Notes: generated by a model not told the origin, from the letters alone. A stretch of DNA of 64,000 nucleotides from Prorocentrum cordatum (GCA_963575745.1 CAUYUJ010017651.1:87001-151000), one strand, 5' to 3'; positions 53,577 through 63,823 are shown, counted from the first letter of the stretch. Numbers and translations: made by a program.

Positions 53577-55119
53577 ACCTCGTAGAGCTCTTTTCTTGCC
53601 CAGCTCCTCGAAACACGTGAAGCAAGCTTAAGCGAGAGCCAAAAAACTCTAAAAAATCGATCGCATACAACTAGTTTTGCGGACTTAGCTCGAGAAGCAG
53701 ACTCTGCTCAGAGCTCGTGATGCTTCCTTTAAACGCCCTTGATGATTCTCTATCGGTTTTTGCGCGTACCACCTCTGTAGCTGTGCTACAGCTAGAGTTT
53801 AGTGCAGAATACCGACAGCGCCTTTAAAGTGAACGTGATAAATACGAATAGTGTTGCGGACCTAGCTCGACTCGCAGAACGAGTTCAGGCCTCTCGATGC
53901 AACAGACGCAAGCGCCTGGTGATACTGAATGAGTTTATGTGCAAACCAGCTCTGTAGCGCCTCTCAATCTTGAGTTCAGTACAGCAAACCGGCATCACTG
54001 GTCAAGATGACTTTAAAGGACCTAGCTCAAGTACCAGACCGAGTTCAGGCCTCTGGATGCAACAGGCGCACGCGCCTAATCATTCTGAATCGGTTCCTGT
54101 AAGTATCAGCTCTTTAGCTCTCGAAATCTCGGGTTAAGTACAGAAAACCGTCAACGCGCGTCAAGAACCGATCCAAGGTTATCAGATTGTCTTTTTTGGT
54201 CGGGTCGGCCAACTAGCTCCATCCCGCGTCGGAATTTCTCTAGCTCATCGATGCCGAAGAGCTCTACGAGATATTTTTTGACTGCCTACGTGAAGTCGGT
54301 CCTTGCTTCGTTCGGAGAATTTTCTGACGGAATGAACTAAGAATTTGTGAGGTAACTTCTGTAATACCAAGCTTGGCTCTACGCAAATAGCAGCCCAAAC
54401 GAATGTCAGAACTGCAAAATCGGCTGAGCCAGGCCGCGGAAGGTATGATCGCGTCCCTTTTCGACATTTCGCCAACTAGCTCCACCCTGTCGCCGAATTC
54501 CTCTAGCTCTTCTACCATGAGAGCTCTACGAGGCAAGTTCATTTCTTTTTTTTGAGCGAACTAGCTCTCCAGCGCGCCGGAATTACTCTTAAGCTTCCAG
54601 CAACTTGCTCAGGGAAGCTCGGCTAGCAGACCGAGTTCAGACCCATGGATTGAACAGAAGAACGCGCCTGATGATTCTGAGTGCGATCGGTGTGCTTACC
54701 AACACTGTAGCTGCCCTACCGCTCGAGTTAAGTAGGAAATACCGACAACGCGTATCAAGTTGACTCGAATAATACGAATAGGTTTGCGGACCTAGCTCGG
54801 CTAGCAGACCGAGTTCAGACCTCTGGAGTCAACAGACGAATGCGCCTGATGATTCTGAGCGCGATAGGTGTGCTTACCAGCACTCTAGCTGCCCTACAGC
54901 TCGAGTTAAGTAGAAAATACCGACAACGCATATCAAGTTGACTCGAATAATACGAATAGATTTGTAGACCTAGCTCGGCTAGCAGACCGAGTCAGACCTA
55001 TGGATTCAACAGGCGAACGCGCCTCATGATTCTGAGTGCGATAGCTGTGCTTACCAGCTCTGTAGCTGTCCTACAGCTCGAGTTAAGTACAAAATACCGA
55101 CAACGCGTATCAAGATGAC
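53577..55119 (+). repeat. ~180-bp satellite, forward, arrays F2 and F3, with CCAACTAGCTCC modules
   Basis: Diverged units at 53670-54170, then two copies of the CCAACTAGCTCC...AGCTCTACGAG module (54195-54275, 54470-54535) around a short unique piece. More regular units follow from 54610 to 55120; two consecutive ones start 181 bp apart (54763, 54944). Confidence 0.8.
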
Positions 55120-55349
55120 TCGAAACGGCCGATCCCGCCAGTGTGCTTTTTGGCAGTAAAAGGTACCCGATCGAGCTCAGATCAAGATGGCGAGCGGGAA
55201 TAAGATCGAATATCACGAGAAAAAATACTAGAGCTCTAACGAGTTGTCAAATTTTAAGAACATAATTTTCAACCGACCAAAAGTTGTGAAAAGTTCAGTT
55301 CTTTTTTTTCGAGCCAACTAGCTCTCCGGCGCGCCGGAATTACTGGACG
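55120..55349 (+). repeat. Head module, forward, copy 2
   Basis: CCGATCCCGCCAGTGTGCTT through GAGCGGGAATAAGATCGAAT, TACTAGAGCTCTAACGAGTT and CAACCGACCAAAAGTTGTGA to CGAGCCAACTAGCTCTCCGG, then the palindrome. Confidence 0.85.
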
Positions 55350-55384
55350 CCGGCGGTGAACCGTCAACCTTGGTTACCGCCGGG
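55350..55384 (-). repeat. Conserved palindrome, copy 5
   Basis: CCGGCGGTGAACCGTCAACC then TTGGTTACCGCCGGG, then AGACTCGTAGAGCTTCCAGC. Apart from one base, its core is the reverse complement of copy 2. Confidence 0.9.
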
Positions 55385-56289
55385 AGACTCGTAGAGCTTC
55401 CAGCTCGACTGAAGTTGAGAACACCGAGGACCTACCAACATTCCGACTCATAGTAAATATGTTGTGTCCTCTCAATGCGACAGGCGGACGCGTCTGATGT
55501 CTGCGAGTCGACTTCTATCATTACCAGCCCTGCAGCCCCCCTACAGCCCGAGTTGAGTGCAGAAAACCGACAGCACCTCTCAGGATGACTCCAACAATAC
55601 AGTAGTTTCGCAGACCTAATTCGGGCAGCAGACGAGTTCCGAGCTCTGGTCTTCGCAGGCGGATGCGCCTGATGTCTCTAAATCGATTGCTGTCCCCAGC
55701 AGCACTGTAGCCTCCCCCCAGCACGAAATACCGACAGCACTTCTCAGGATGACTCGAACAATACGAATAGTTTTGCGAACCTAGCTCGGGCAGCAGGCCA
55801 AGTTCAGTGCTCTCGAGTCAACGAACAAAGGCGCCTCGTGATTTCCAATAGATTTCTGTGACTACGAGCTCTGTAGCTGCCCTACGGCTCGAGTTAAGTG
55901 CAGAAAACCGAGGGCGCCTATCAAGATGACCGAAATAATACGAATAGGTTTGCGGACCTAGCTCGGCTAGCAGACCGAGTTCAGACCTCTAGATTTAACA
56001 GGCGATCGCGCCTAATGATTCTGACTGCGATAGGTGTGCTTGCCAGCTCTGTAGCTGTCTTACAGCTCGAGTTAAGACCAGAAAACCGAGAGTGTCTGTC
56101 AAGATGACTCGAATAATACGAACAGGTTTCCGGACCTAGCTCGGCTCACAGACCGAGTTCAGACCTCTGGGTTCAACAGGCGAACGCGCCTGATCATTCT
56201 GCATGCATTAGCTGTGCTTACCAGCTCTGTAGCTGCCCTAGAGCTCGAGTTATGTTCAGAAAACCGACAGCGCGTATCAAGATGACTCG
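55385..56289 (+). repeat. ~180-bp satellite, forward, array F4
   Basis: About five units; the last two are 180 bp apart at CGAATAATACGAA (55929, 56109). The first bases (CTCGACTGAAGTTGAGAACA) are the reverse complement of the tail before copy 2 of the palindrome. Confidence 0.85.
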
Positions 56290-56595
56290 AAACGGGCGTT
56301 CCCGCCACAGTGCTTTTTGGCCTTCAAAGTTACCCGATCGAGCTGAGATCAAGATGGCGAGCGGGAATAATATCGAATATCACGGGAAAAAATACTAGAG
56401 CTCTAACGAATGGTCAAATTTCGAGAACAAAATTTGCAACCGAGCAAAAGTCATCAAAAGTTCCGTCGAGATTTCACTTGCCAACTAGCTCTCCAGCGCT
56501 CCGGAATTACTCTAAAGCTTCCAGCAATAACTTGCTAAGGGAAGCTCTACGAGTTACTGGGCGCCGGCGCCAAACCGTTAACCTTTGTTCCCGGA
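56290..56595 (+). repeat. Head module, forward, copy 3, ending in a half palindrome
   Basis: Same order as copy 2, then CCAACTAGCTCTCCAGCGCT and GCTTCCAGCAATAACTTGCT. It ends GCCGGCGCCAAACCGTTAAC CTTTGTTCCCGG (two parts), in which only the left arm of the palindrome is kept; the right is replaced by the 387-bp repeat. Confidence 0.8.
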
Positions 56596-57690
56596 TAGCT
56601 CCTTGGAGAGCTGAGGGTTTCAGAGAAGAAGCCGGCGATGGGTGGTGAGGAGCACACGCCCACCTCCGCCGGTCCACGATCCCCGCAGCGACTCGCCGGA
56701 GGTTGCAGCGGGTCCGGTAGCGTGGCTTCCTAGCGTTTCCCAATACGCGTGGCTCCAGGGTGCGCGAAGCGCTTCGGCAGAGCTTCGGAAGAGCTTCGGC
56801 AGTTCTTCCAGGCTCCCAGGCGGATTTTCCTTGCGCGCTTTGCAGGGCTCCACGCATCGTAAACGGCGCCCCTGCAAGCGTCTCCTGCGAGGTTTCCAGC
56901 GTCCCGCGCATCGTTTCAGGCAGCCTGGCAGAGGTCCCCGTGCGGCGTTCCGCGCTTGGCTTCGCTATCCGGGTTTTCCGGATAGCTCCTTGGAGAGCTG
57001 AAGGTTTCAGAGAGGAAGCCGGCGATGGGTGGTGAGGAGCACACGCCCACCTCCGCCGGTCCACGATCCCCGCAGCGACTCGCCGGAGGTTGCAGCGGGT
57101 CCGGTAGCGTGGCTTCCTGGCGTTTCCCAATACGCGTGGCTCCAGGGTGCGCGAAGCGCTTCGGCAGAGCTTCGGAAGAGCTTCGGCAGTTCTTCCAGGC
57201 TCCCAGGCAGATCTTCCTTGCGCGCTTTGCAGGGCTCCACGCATCGTAAACGGCGCCCCTGCAAGCGTCTCCTGCGAGGTTTCCAGCGTCCCGCGCATCG
57301 TTTCAGGCGGCCTGGCAGAGGTCCCCGTGCGGCGTTCCGCGCTTGGCTTCGCTATCCGGGTTTTTCCCGGATAGCTCCTTGGAGAGCTGAGGGTTTCAGA
57401 GAAGAAGCCGGCGGTGGGTGGTGAGGAGCACACGCCCACCTCCGCCGGTCCACGATCCCCGCAGCGACTCGCCGGGACTTGCAGCGTGTCCGGGAGCGTG
57501 GCTTCCTAGCGTTTCCCAATACGCGTGGCTCCAGGGTGCGCGAAAGCGCTTCGGCAGAGCTTCGGAAGAGCTTCGGCAGTTCTTCCAGGCTCCTAGGCAG
57601 ATCTTCCTTGCGCGCTTTGCAGGGCTCCACGCATCGTAAACGGCGCCCCTGCAAGCGTCTCCTGCGAGGTTTCCAGCGTCCCACCGGGCG
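56596..57690 (-). repeat. 387-bp tandem repeat, two full and one partial unit
   Basis: TAGCTCCTTGGAGAGCTGA starts at 56596, 56983 and 57372, giving periods of 387 and 389 bp. The copies are nearly identical, so the duplication is recent. The third stops after TTCCAGCGTCCC. Frames read through all copies on both strands and I do not accept them as genes. Confidence 0.9.
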
Positions 57691-57990
57691 CGGGATGGAG
57701 CTAGTTGGCCGACCCGGCCAGAACGGACAATGTGGTAACTTAACTCGTAGAGCTTCCCTTAGCAAGTTATTGCTGGAAGCTTAAGAGTAATTCCGGGGCG
57801 CTGGAGAGCTAGTTGGCAAGAAAAATCTCGACGGACCTTTTGGTGACTTTTGGTCGGTTGAAAACTTTGTTCTCGATATTTGACCATTCGTTAGAGCTCT
57901 AGTATTTTTTCCCGTGATATTCGATCTTATTCCCGCTCGCCATCTTGATCTCAGCTCGATCTGGTAACTTTGAAGGCCAAAAAGCACTGT
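57691..57990 (-). repeat. CCAACTAGCTCC module and head module, reverse, copy 4
   Basis: GATGGAGCTAGTTGGCCGAC, then CTCGTAGAGCTTCCCTTAGC / TTGCTGGAAGCTTAAGAG (a hairpin), then the head from GGCGCTGGAGAGCTAGTTGG to AGTGCTT-type AAAAAGCACTGTGGCGGGAA. The sequence 57792-57960 is repeated at 63832-64000 with about seven differences. Confidence 0.85.
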
Positions 57991-58984
57991 GGCGGGAACG
58001 ACCGTTTCGAGTCATCTTGATACGTGCTGTCGGTATTTTGTACTTAACTCGAGCTGTAGGACAGCTACAGAGCTGGTAAGCACAGCTATCGCACTCAGAA
58101 TCATCACGCGCGTTCGCCTGTTGAAACCAGAGGTCTGAACTCGGTCTGCTGGCCGAGCTAGGTCCGCAAACCTATTCGTATTATTCGAGTCATCTTAATA
58201 GACACTCTCGGTTTTATGTACTTAACTCGAGCTTTAGGGCAGCTACAGTGCTGGTAAGCACACCTATCGCACTCAGAATCATCACGCGCGTTCGTCTGTT
58301 GACTCCAGAGGTCTGAACTCGGTCTGCTAGCCGAGCTAGGTTCGCAAACCTATTCGTATTATTCGAGTCATCTTGATAGACGCTCTTGGTTTTCTCTACT
58401 TAACTCGAGCTGTAGGGCAGCTACAGGGCTCATTGTGACAGACATCGATGGAGAATCATGAGTCGCGTTCGTTTATTGAACCGAGAGCTCTGAACTCGGC
58501 GTGCTGCCCGAGCTAGGTTTGCGAAACTATTCGTATTGTCCGAATGATCTCGAGACGTGTTCTCAATTTTCTGCGCTCAACTCGTGCTGGGGGAGAGCTA
58601 CAGTGCTGCAGGTCAAATATATCGATCTGCACACATCAGGCGCGTCTTTCGGTCGATTCCAGAGCTCGGAACTCGGTCTGCTGCTGGAGCTAGGTTCAGA
58701 AAACTATTATATTATTCGAGTCGATACTGTCGGTTTTCTGCACATAACTCGGGCTGTAGGGGGGCTTAGGGCTGGGGATGACATGAGCGGATTCGCAGAC
58801 ATCAGACGCGCCCGCCTGTCGCATTCAGAGGTCTGAACTCGGTTTGATACTTCAACTGGGTTGCGAAACTGTTTGTTTTTTGTTAGCGTTGTCTTGAGAG
58901 GTCTGAAATCGCTTGGGCTTAAAAAATAGTCGTTCTTTGGAGTTTTTCCCCACAATATATATTGTCAGGAAGCTCTACGAGTCC
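57991..58984 (-). repeat. ~180-bp satellite, reverse, array R1
   Basis: Five to six units; TATTATTCGAGTCATCTT recurs at ~180-bp spacing (58178, 58358). The last units are diverged. It ends TCAGGAAGCTCTACGAGTCC at the palindrome. Confidence 0.85.
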
Positions 58985-59019
58985 CCCGGCGGTAAGAAAG
59001 GTTGACGGTTTACCGCCGG
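58985..59019 (+). repeat. Conserved palindrome, copy 6
   Basis: CCCGGCGGTAAGAAAGGTTG then ACGGTTTACCGCCGG, then CGCCCAGT. Confidence 0.9.
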
Positions 59020-59288
59020 CGCCCAGTTTGGGTAGTTTTCCGATTTTTTGAAATATATTTGACAATTTATTTTGAGAAAGCAGATTTTTCGCACCTGTAA
59101 ACGACTATGAGGGCCTGTATGTCTAAGTATGAGCTCTACAGGTGCACTTTTACTATCAAAACACTTGGAGCAACCATCTTCATGTCGACACGAAAAAAAT
59201 CAATTTTTCTTTTTTTCGAGAAATACTTCCAGAAGCTTTCTCTTTCGACTCCGAGCACTCTTGCGCGCGAAATGAGCTCTACGAGGTT
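59020..59288 (+). repeat. Spacer related to the outlier at 39.8-40 kb
   Basis: CTTTTACTATCAAAACACTT, ACACGAAAAAAATCAATTTT, CTTTCTCTTTCGACTCCGAG and GAAATGAGCTCTACGAGGTT correspond in order to segments of 39855-39995. No gene. Confidence 0.65.
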
Positions 59289-59322
59289 CCCGGCGGTGAC
59301 CAGGTTGACGGTTCACCGCCGG
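59289..59322 (+). repeat. Conserved palindrome, copy 7
   Basis: CCCGGCGGTGACCAGGTTGA then CGGTTCACCGCCGG, with compensating changes in both arms (GGTGA/TCACC), then CGCCAGT. The paired change supports selection on, or gene conversion of, the hairpin. Confidence 0.9.
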
Positions 59323-59500
59323 CGCCAGTAACTCGTAGAGCTTCCCTTAGCAAGTTATTGCTGGAAGCTTTAGAGTAATTAACTCGTAGAGCTTCCCTTA
59401 GCTAGTTGTAGCTGGAAGCTAAGAGTAATTCCGGCGCGCTGGAGAGCTAGTTGGCTCGAAAAAAAAGAACTGAACTTTTCACAACTTTTGCTCGGCCGTT
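59323..59500 (-). repeat. Duplicated CTCGTAGAGCTTCC hairpin and short head module, reverse
   Basis: AACTCGTAGAGCTTCCCTTA ... GCTGGAAGCT-TAAGAGTAAT occurs twice in tandem (59329-59383, 59384-59432), then CGCTGGAGAGCTAGTTGGCT and a shortened head. Confidence 0.8.
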
Positions 59501-60824
59501 TCGAGTCATTTCGATACGCGCTGTCGGTATTTTGTACTAAACTCGAGCTGTAGGGCAGCTACAGAGCTGGTAAGCACAGCTATCGCACTCAGAATGATCA
59601 GACGCGTTCGTCTGTTAAATCCAGAGGTCTGAACTCGCTCTGCCAGCCGAGCTAGGTCCGCAAACCTATTCGTATTATTCGAGTTAACTTAATACGCGTT
59701 GTCGGTATTTTCTACTTAACTCGAGCTGTAGAGCAGCTACAGTGCTGGTCAGCACACCTATTGCACTCAGAATCATGAGGCGCGTTCGCCTGTTCAATCC
59801 ATAGGTCTGAACTCGGTCTGCTAGCCGAGCTAGGTCTGCAAACCTATTCGTATTAGTCGAGTGAACTTGATACGCGCTGTCGGTATTTCCTACTTAACTC
59901 GAGCTGTAGGGCAGCTACAGTGCTGGTAAGCACACTTATCGCACTCAGAATCATCATGCGCGTTCGCCTGTGGAATTGATAGTCTGAACTCGGTCTGCTA
60001 GCCGAGCTAGCTCCGCAAACTTATTCGTATTATTCGAGTCAACTTGATACGCGTGGTGGGTATTTTGTACTTAATCCGAGCTGCAGAGCAGAAAGAGTGC
60101 TGGTAAGCACAGCTATCGCACTCAGAATCATGAGGCGCGTTCGCCTCTCGACTCAAGAGGTCTGCACTCGGTCTGCTAGCCGAGCTAGGTCCGCAAATCT
60201 TTTCGTATTATTCGAGTCATCTTGAGAAACGCTCTCGGTATTTCCTGTACTTAACTCGAGCTGTAGGCAGCTAAAGAGCCTACAGTCAGAGGAATCGATT
60301 AAGAAGTATCGGGCGCGTTTGTCTGTTGTACCGAGAGCTCTGAACTCGGCCTGCTGCCCGAGCTAGGTTCGCGAAACTATTCGAATTGTCCGAATCATCG
60401 AGAAAAGTGATCTCAATTTTCTGCTCTCAACTCGTGCTGGGGGGGGGGGCTACAGTGCTGCGGGTCATTGAAATCGATTTCTACATATCAGGCGCGTTCG
60501 TTGGTCGATTCGAGAGCTCAGAACTTGGTCTGCTGCTCGAAACAGGTCTGCGAAACTATTATATTATTCGAGTCATCCTGAGAGATGCTGTCGGTTTTCT
60601 GCACTTAACTCGGGCTGTAAGGGGGCTGCAGGGCTGGTAATCACATGAGTCGATTGCAGACATCAGACGCGTCCGCCTGTCGCATTGAGAGGTCTGAACT
60701 CGGTCTGATCAGACGCGTCCGCTTGTCGCATTCAGAGGTCAAAAAATATTCACTATGAGTCTGAATGCTGGTAGGTGCTCTCGGTTTTCTGAACTCAAGT
60801 CGAGCTTGGAAGCTCTACGAGTTC
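59501..60824 (-). repeat. ~180-bp satellite, reverse, array R2
   Basis: About seven units; TATTCGTATTATTCGAGT-type anchors recur every ~180 bp (59668, 59850, 60028, 60210). It ends AAGTCGAGCTTGGAAGCTCT then ACGAGTTC at the split palindrome. Confidence 0.85.
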
Positions 60825-60879
60825 CCCGGCGGTAACTTCGAGAATCTGGATCCGGCGGTAACTTCGAGAATCTGGATCC
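60825..60879 (+). repeat. Left half of split palindrome and 26-bp tandem duplication
   Basis: The left arm CCCGGCGGTAAC (60825-60836) is followed by TTCGAGAATCTGGATCC, and GGCGGTAAC plus that 17-mer is repeated once more (60828-60853 and 60854-60879). The duplication carries palindrome arm and element sequence together, so it arose after or during insertion. AACTTCGAGAAT also occurs at 63169 inside the element. Confidence 0.85.
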
Positions 60880-62885
60880 GGGTTTCGATCCGGGGCTCTG
60901 GATCGAATTTACAGCACGCGTTTCTGGATCCGTTATCGCACAGCACGGGCTGCCTCTACTATGACGGGTTGGAAATTGATAACATCCAGTGGGACACCTG
61001 TATTAGGACTGGAGGTCCAGAAGGGCCTTTGGGCTTTAACCTCATTATTGCTGCCATGTGGGGTGACGTTATTCATAATTGGGACGTTCAGGGCATGGGG
61101 TATGCGGTAGATTTCGGTACGGAGCATCGGTCGGTGGTGAATCATTTTATCTGGGCAGATAACGTGTACCTCGTCAGTCGTAGCCGTGAGGAGCTTACTC
61201 GTATGGTAAGAGACTTGACACTTCCACTTTACAACTTCTCGATGCGATGGAAACCCACATCGCTGAAGTACATGGTGTGCGGAGCTCCTGCTGTCTTGGA
61301 TGAGGACGGGAATATCCCGCGTTCGATGGATCTTAAAATACCGATCTTCTCAGATGCATGTGACGGGAGAAATGCAGTGCAGCAGATTGATGAGTTATGT
61401 TACCGTCGAGTTGTTTCTATGGACGTACTGGGCACGCAGCTGCATAGTGAATATAACTGTTCTGTACATCGCGATGTTTCTTTTCGCCTAGACTGTGCTC
61501 GTCGCGCATTTTACTCTCAGGCAGGGTATTTCAGGTCGCATTGTATTCCTCTCAAGGATAAGCTGCGGAGATACCAGGACAGAGTCCAGAGCCTGGCTCT
61601 GTATGGTATGGAGACCACCACTGCAGATTCTTATACTCTCTCGTTTCTCCATTCCTTCGAAGGGAAATGCCTGAAGATGATGATCTCTTCTCGAAAAGGC
61701 CCGACGGAAACGGAGCAAGCCTATCAGCAGAGGAGATATCATGTCGCACGGGAACGTTTCTTGAAGGCTGGGTACTCCTCTCTTGTCCAGCGTTATCTGA
61801 TATTGCACTGGAATTTCGCAAAAGACATTGCAAGTTTCGCAAATGGCATGATTGTTGAGAAAGCGATTGACTTGAAAGCGGCGGAGAGGACATGGCGCGA
61901 TTCCCGTATGGCGAGTTTATGTTTTGGACCGTACACTGACCGCACTCGTACACTTATGAGCGAGACGATGAGACACTTTGGCAACTGGTCGGAGGCCTCT
62001 TCTTACAAACGTCGCTGTCGAGGTACGGAGAGTATTGGACAGAGATCATGGCAATATACATTAGCTGAGTTTTTCGGAGATGATTGGTGGATTCATTTCA
62101 CAGGCTCCCAGCTTGGATTTATGCAATACGCCACGCACCTTTGTACTCATAGCATGCTTCAATGTTTCCAGGAGGTGTCGACGTGCGGACCTGTGAGTTC
62201 GCCCGCATATTTGGCGCCCTCCGAGCATGGTGAAATCCAGGTGAGCACGGATGATAGTCCGATGGCTGCTGAGAAACTTGCAAAGCGCATCGCTCTTCAT
62301 AATATGAAAGCAACCCGTTGGAACCTGGAGGCCCCTGGAATCCCTCTGGAGGTGGTGGGTGACTCGCTTCTCGTGGTTAGCTGGGCTACGGGACGGTGGC
62401 GGGCAGATAATAGATCATATGCGGATAGAATATCAAAAATTATCAATACGCTTGATGGGCTTTGTTGCAGCTATAATATACGACCTCCAGCGCCGGGTAT
62501 GGATCTTATTCGTCATGATTTTCGGGAGTGGAATACTCGTGCCGACGTTCTTACACACCAGGCCCGAGAGGGCCAGATTTCTAGTTCAGAATGTAGTCCG
62601 TATACACATGATTATGAGACAGAATTTTACGTTGCTGCTGCTATTCGGGCTGGTTTCGATGGCGGCGTGTCGTCTGAGGGATGTGGGTGCGGTTGCTGGA
62701 TAGACATAGGCCTCAAACCTCGGTATTGGGATCGACGGGACCCCGCTCAGCTGATATGGAAGTCAGTTTTTGAGAGGGCTTGGCTTATTTCTCCGACCAC
62801 AACTGTTACTGATACAGAACTCAGTGCTTTGGAGTGCATCGTGACTGCGCTCCCACAGGCAGTTCTATGGTTATCACAGACTTGA
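60880..62885 (+). pseudogene. Reverse transcriptase (from motif B) with C-terminal RNase H-like region
   Basis: One uninterrupted frame, open from 60765, runs to a stop at 62885. Its first ~38 residues translate flanking repeat, so no natural start is present. Counting from 60765: motif B is GGPEGPLGFN (83-92; usual 'GvpQGsplSP'). Motif C is HFIWADNVYL (127-136), with Asn for the second Asp of ADD. D/E follow-up is RWKPTSLKYM (161-170). The LINE-type thumb/connection contains DVLGTQL and ALYGMET (278-284). RNase H-like motifs come next: VVGDSLLVVSW (530-540), FREWNTRADVL (586-596), AGFDGGVSSEGCGCGCWID (629-648) and TVTDTELSALE (680-690). Motif A and the endonuclease are missing, so it cannot be an active RT. 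Confidence 0.75.
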
Positions 62886-63124
62886 TAGTTGCAGCTTTTC
62901 TCATTTCATTGTTCTTCCTCATACTATGATATACTCAGCTTCGCTGGGACTTCTCTATTTTCTCTTGCATGTTTAGTTGACTGCACTTTGATTCATTTCT
63001 GTGTGCGTTTGCTCGTTCGCTCATATTTGTGATTGATGATTCATCGCAGCTTCGCTGCTCTGGGTTGTCTTGACTTTAGGTTCGAATAAGAGCTTGCGCT
63101 TCCTGATGACACCTGACCTCATGC
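62886..63124 (+). other. Spacer between RT frame and second RNase H-like frame
   Basis: T-rich sequence unlike its neighbours, with two GCAGCTTCGCTG-like segments. It could be a former 3' UTR, which would make the following segment part of a second element joined to the first. Confidence 0.4.
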
Positions 63125-63757
63125 TTGCTCGTGGCCCTAGGGCCAGTAGGAGCCTCGCAAAGCCGCAAAAACTTCGAGAATGCCAGCGTCTGGAACTATG
63201 AGGCTGAAGGGATTCCCGTCGAGCTCTGTGGTGACTCGCAGGTGGTAGTGAACTGGCTGGTGGGACAATATGTATGTACGACGGAAGTGTATTGTGAGAC
63301 CATTGCACACATTCAAAGTATATTATACAGATTACACTTCAATTACCGCGTGAATCTGAGGCCGCCGTCTTGGGGTTTAGATCCCTGGAAGTGGTTTTAT
63401 CGTGAGGGAAACGAGCGTGCTGATGCTGAAACTTGGAAGGCCCGCACGGGCCAGAACCATCGTACTTTCGACCCGTGCATTCATACTCTCAGAAGGGAAC
63501 AAATAAAGGGGATTCGCGGCTACTTCGATGGTGGTCGTTCCTCCCACGGTGTTGGCATTGGTTGGGTTATTGACTTATTCGTGCTCCCCCTCCCTGCTCT
63601 TCAACACTCTCAAGGCTCTTGGCTATTCAGTATAGCCTCGGAGGCTGCCGCCATCCCGCCGACCTGCACGGTTAGTCAAGCTGAGCTCTTGGCCAGCAAG
63701 CGCCTCGCTGAAGGTGTTGAGCACCTGCTGCTCCTCTGCTGCGGACCTGAATCCTGA
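63125..63757 (+). pseudogene. Second RNase H-like segment
   Basis: The open frame (first codon TTG, no ATG) parallels the C-terminus of the preceding frame: WNYEAEGIPVELCGDSQVVV (residues 23-42), FYREGNERADAETW (91-104), GYFDGGRSSHGVGIGWVID (132-150) and CTVSQAELLASKRLA (181-195). The catalytic-type residues thus come in the order D (GDS), D (NERAD), D (FDGG), E (QAELL). It ends at a stop at 63757, 40 bases before the element's A-rich end. It is similar in length and order to residues ~520-706 of the first frame but clearly diverged, so it is a relative rather than a recent duplicate. Confidence 0.65.
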
Positions 63758-63797
63758 GCGGGGGCTCCTCTGTCCCTGTGGGCTCCGAGCAAAGCAA

Positions 63798-63823
63798 AAA
63801 CCAAGGTTGACGGTTTACCGCCG
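63798..63823 (+). repeat. Right half of split palindrome (copy 8)
   Basis: AACCAAGGTTGACGGTTTAC then CGCCGG, then CGCCCAGTC. It continues the left half at 60825-60836. Confidence 0.9.

Larger units (their letters stand above)
60837..63797 (+). mobile_element. Non-LTR-type RT/RNase H element inserted in the palindrome
   Basis: Between the left arm ending GGTAAC (60836) and the right part starting AACCAAGGTTGACGGTTTAC (63798) lies ~2.96 kb with RT and two RNase H-like segments. Unsplit copies of the palindrome elsewhere read GGTAACCAAGGTTGACGG, so the insertion falls between AAC and CAAGG with AAC on both sides as a possible 3-bp duplication. The last bases are A-rich (GAGCAAAGCAAAAA), as in target-primed retroposons. 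The RT lacks everything before motif B, so the copy is 5'-truncated. An alternative reading is that the coding part is a normal resident between modules rather than an insertion. Confidence 0.7.

Noticed and set aside
56507-57765. Tandemly repeated open frames on both strands, up to 310 codons
   Set aside because: They reflect the 387-bp satellite unit being divisible by three (387 = 3 x 129) with few stops. The next period is 389 bp and shifts frame.
63125-63757. Independent functional RNase H gene
   Set aside because: No ATG start, the motif order is incomplete for a normal RNase H, and it ends right before the element's A-rich end. Better seen as part of the retroelement relic.
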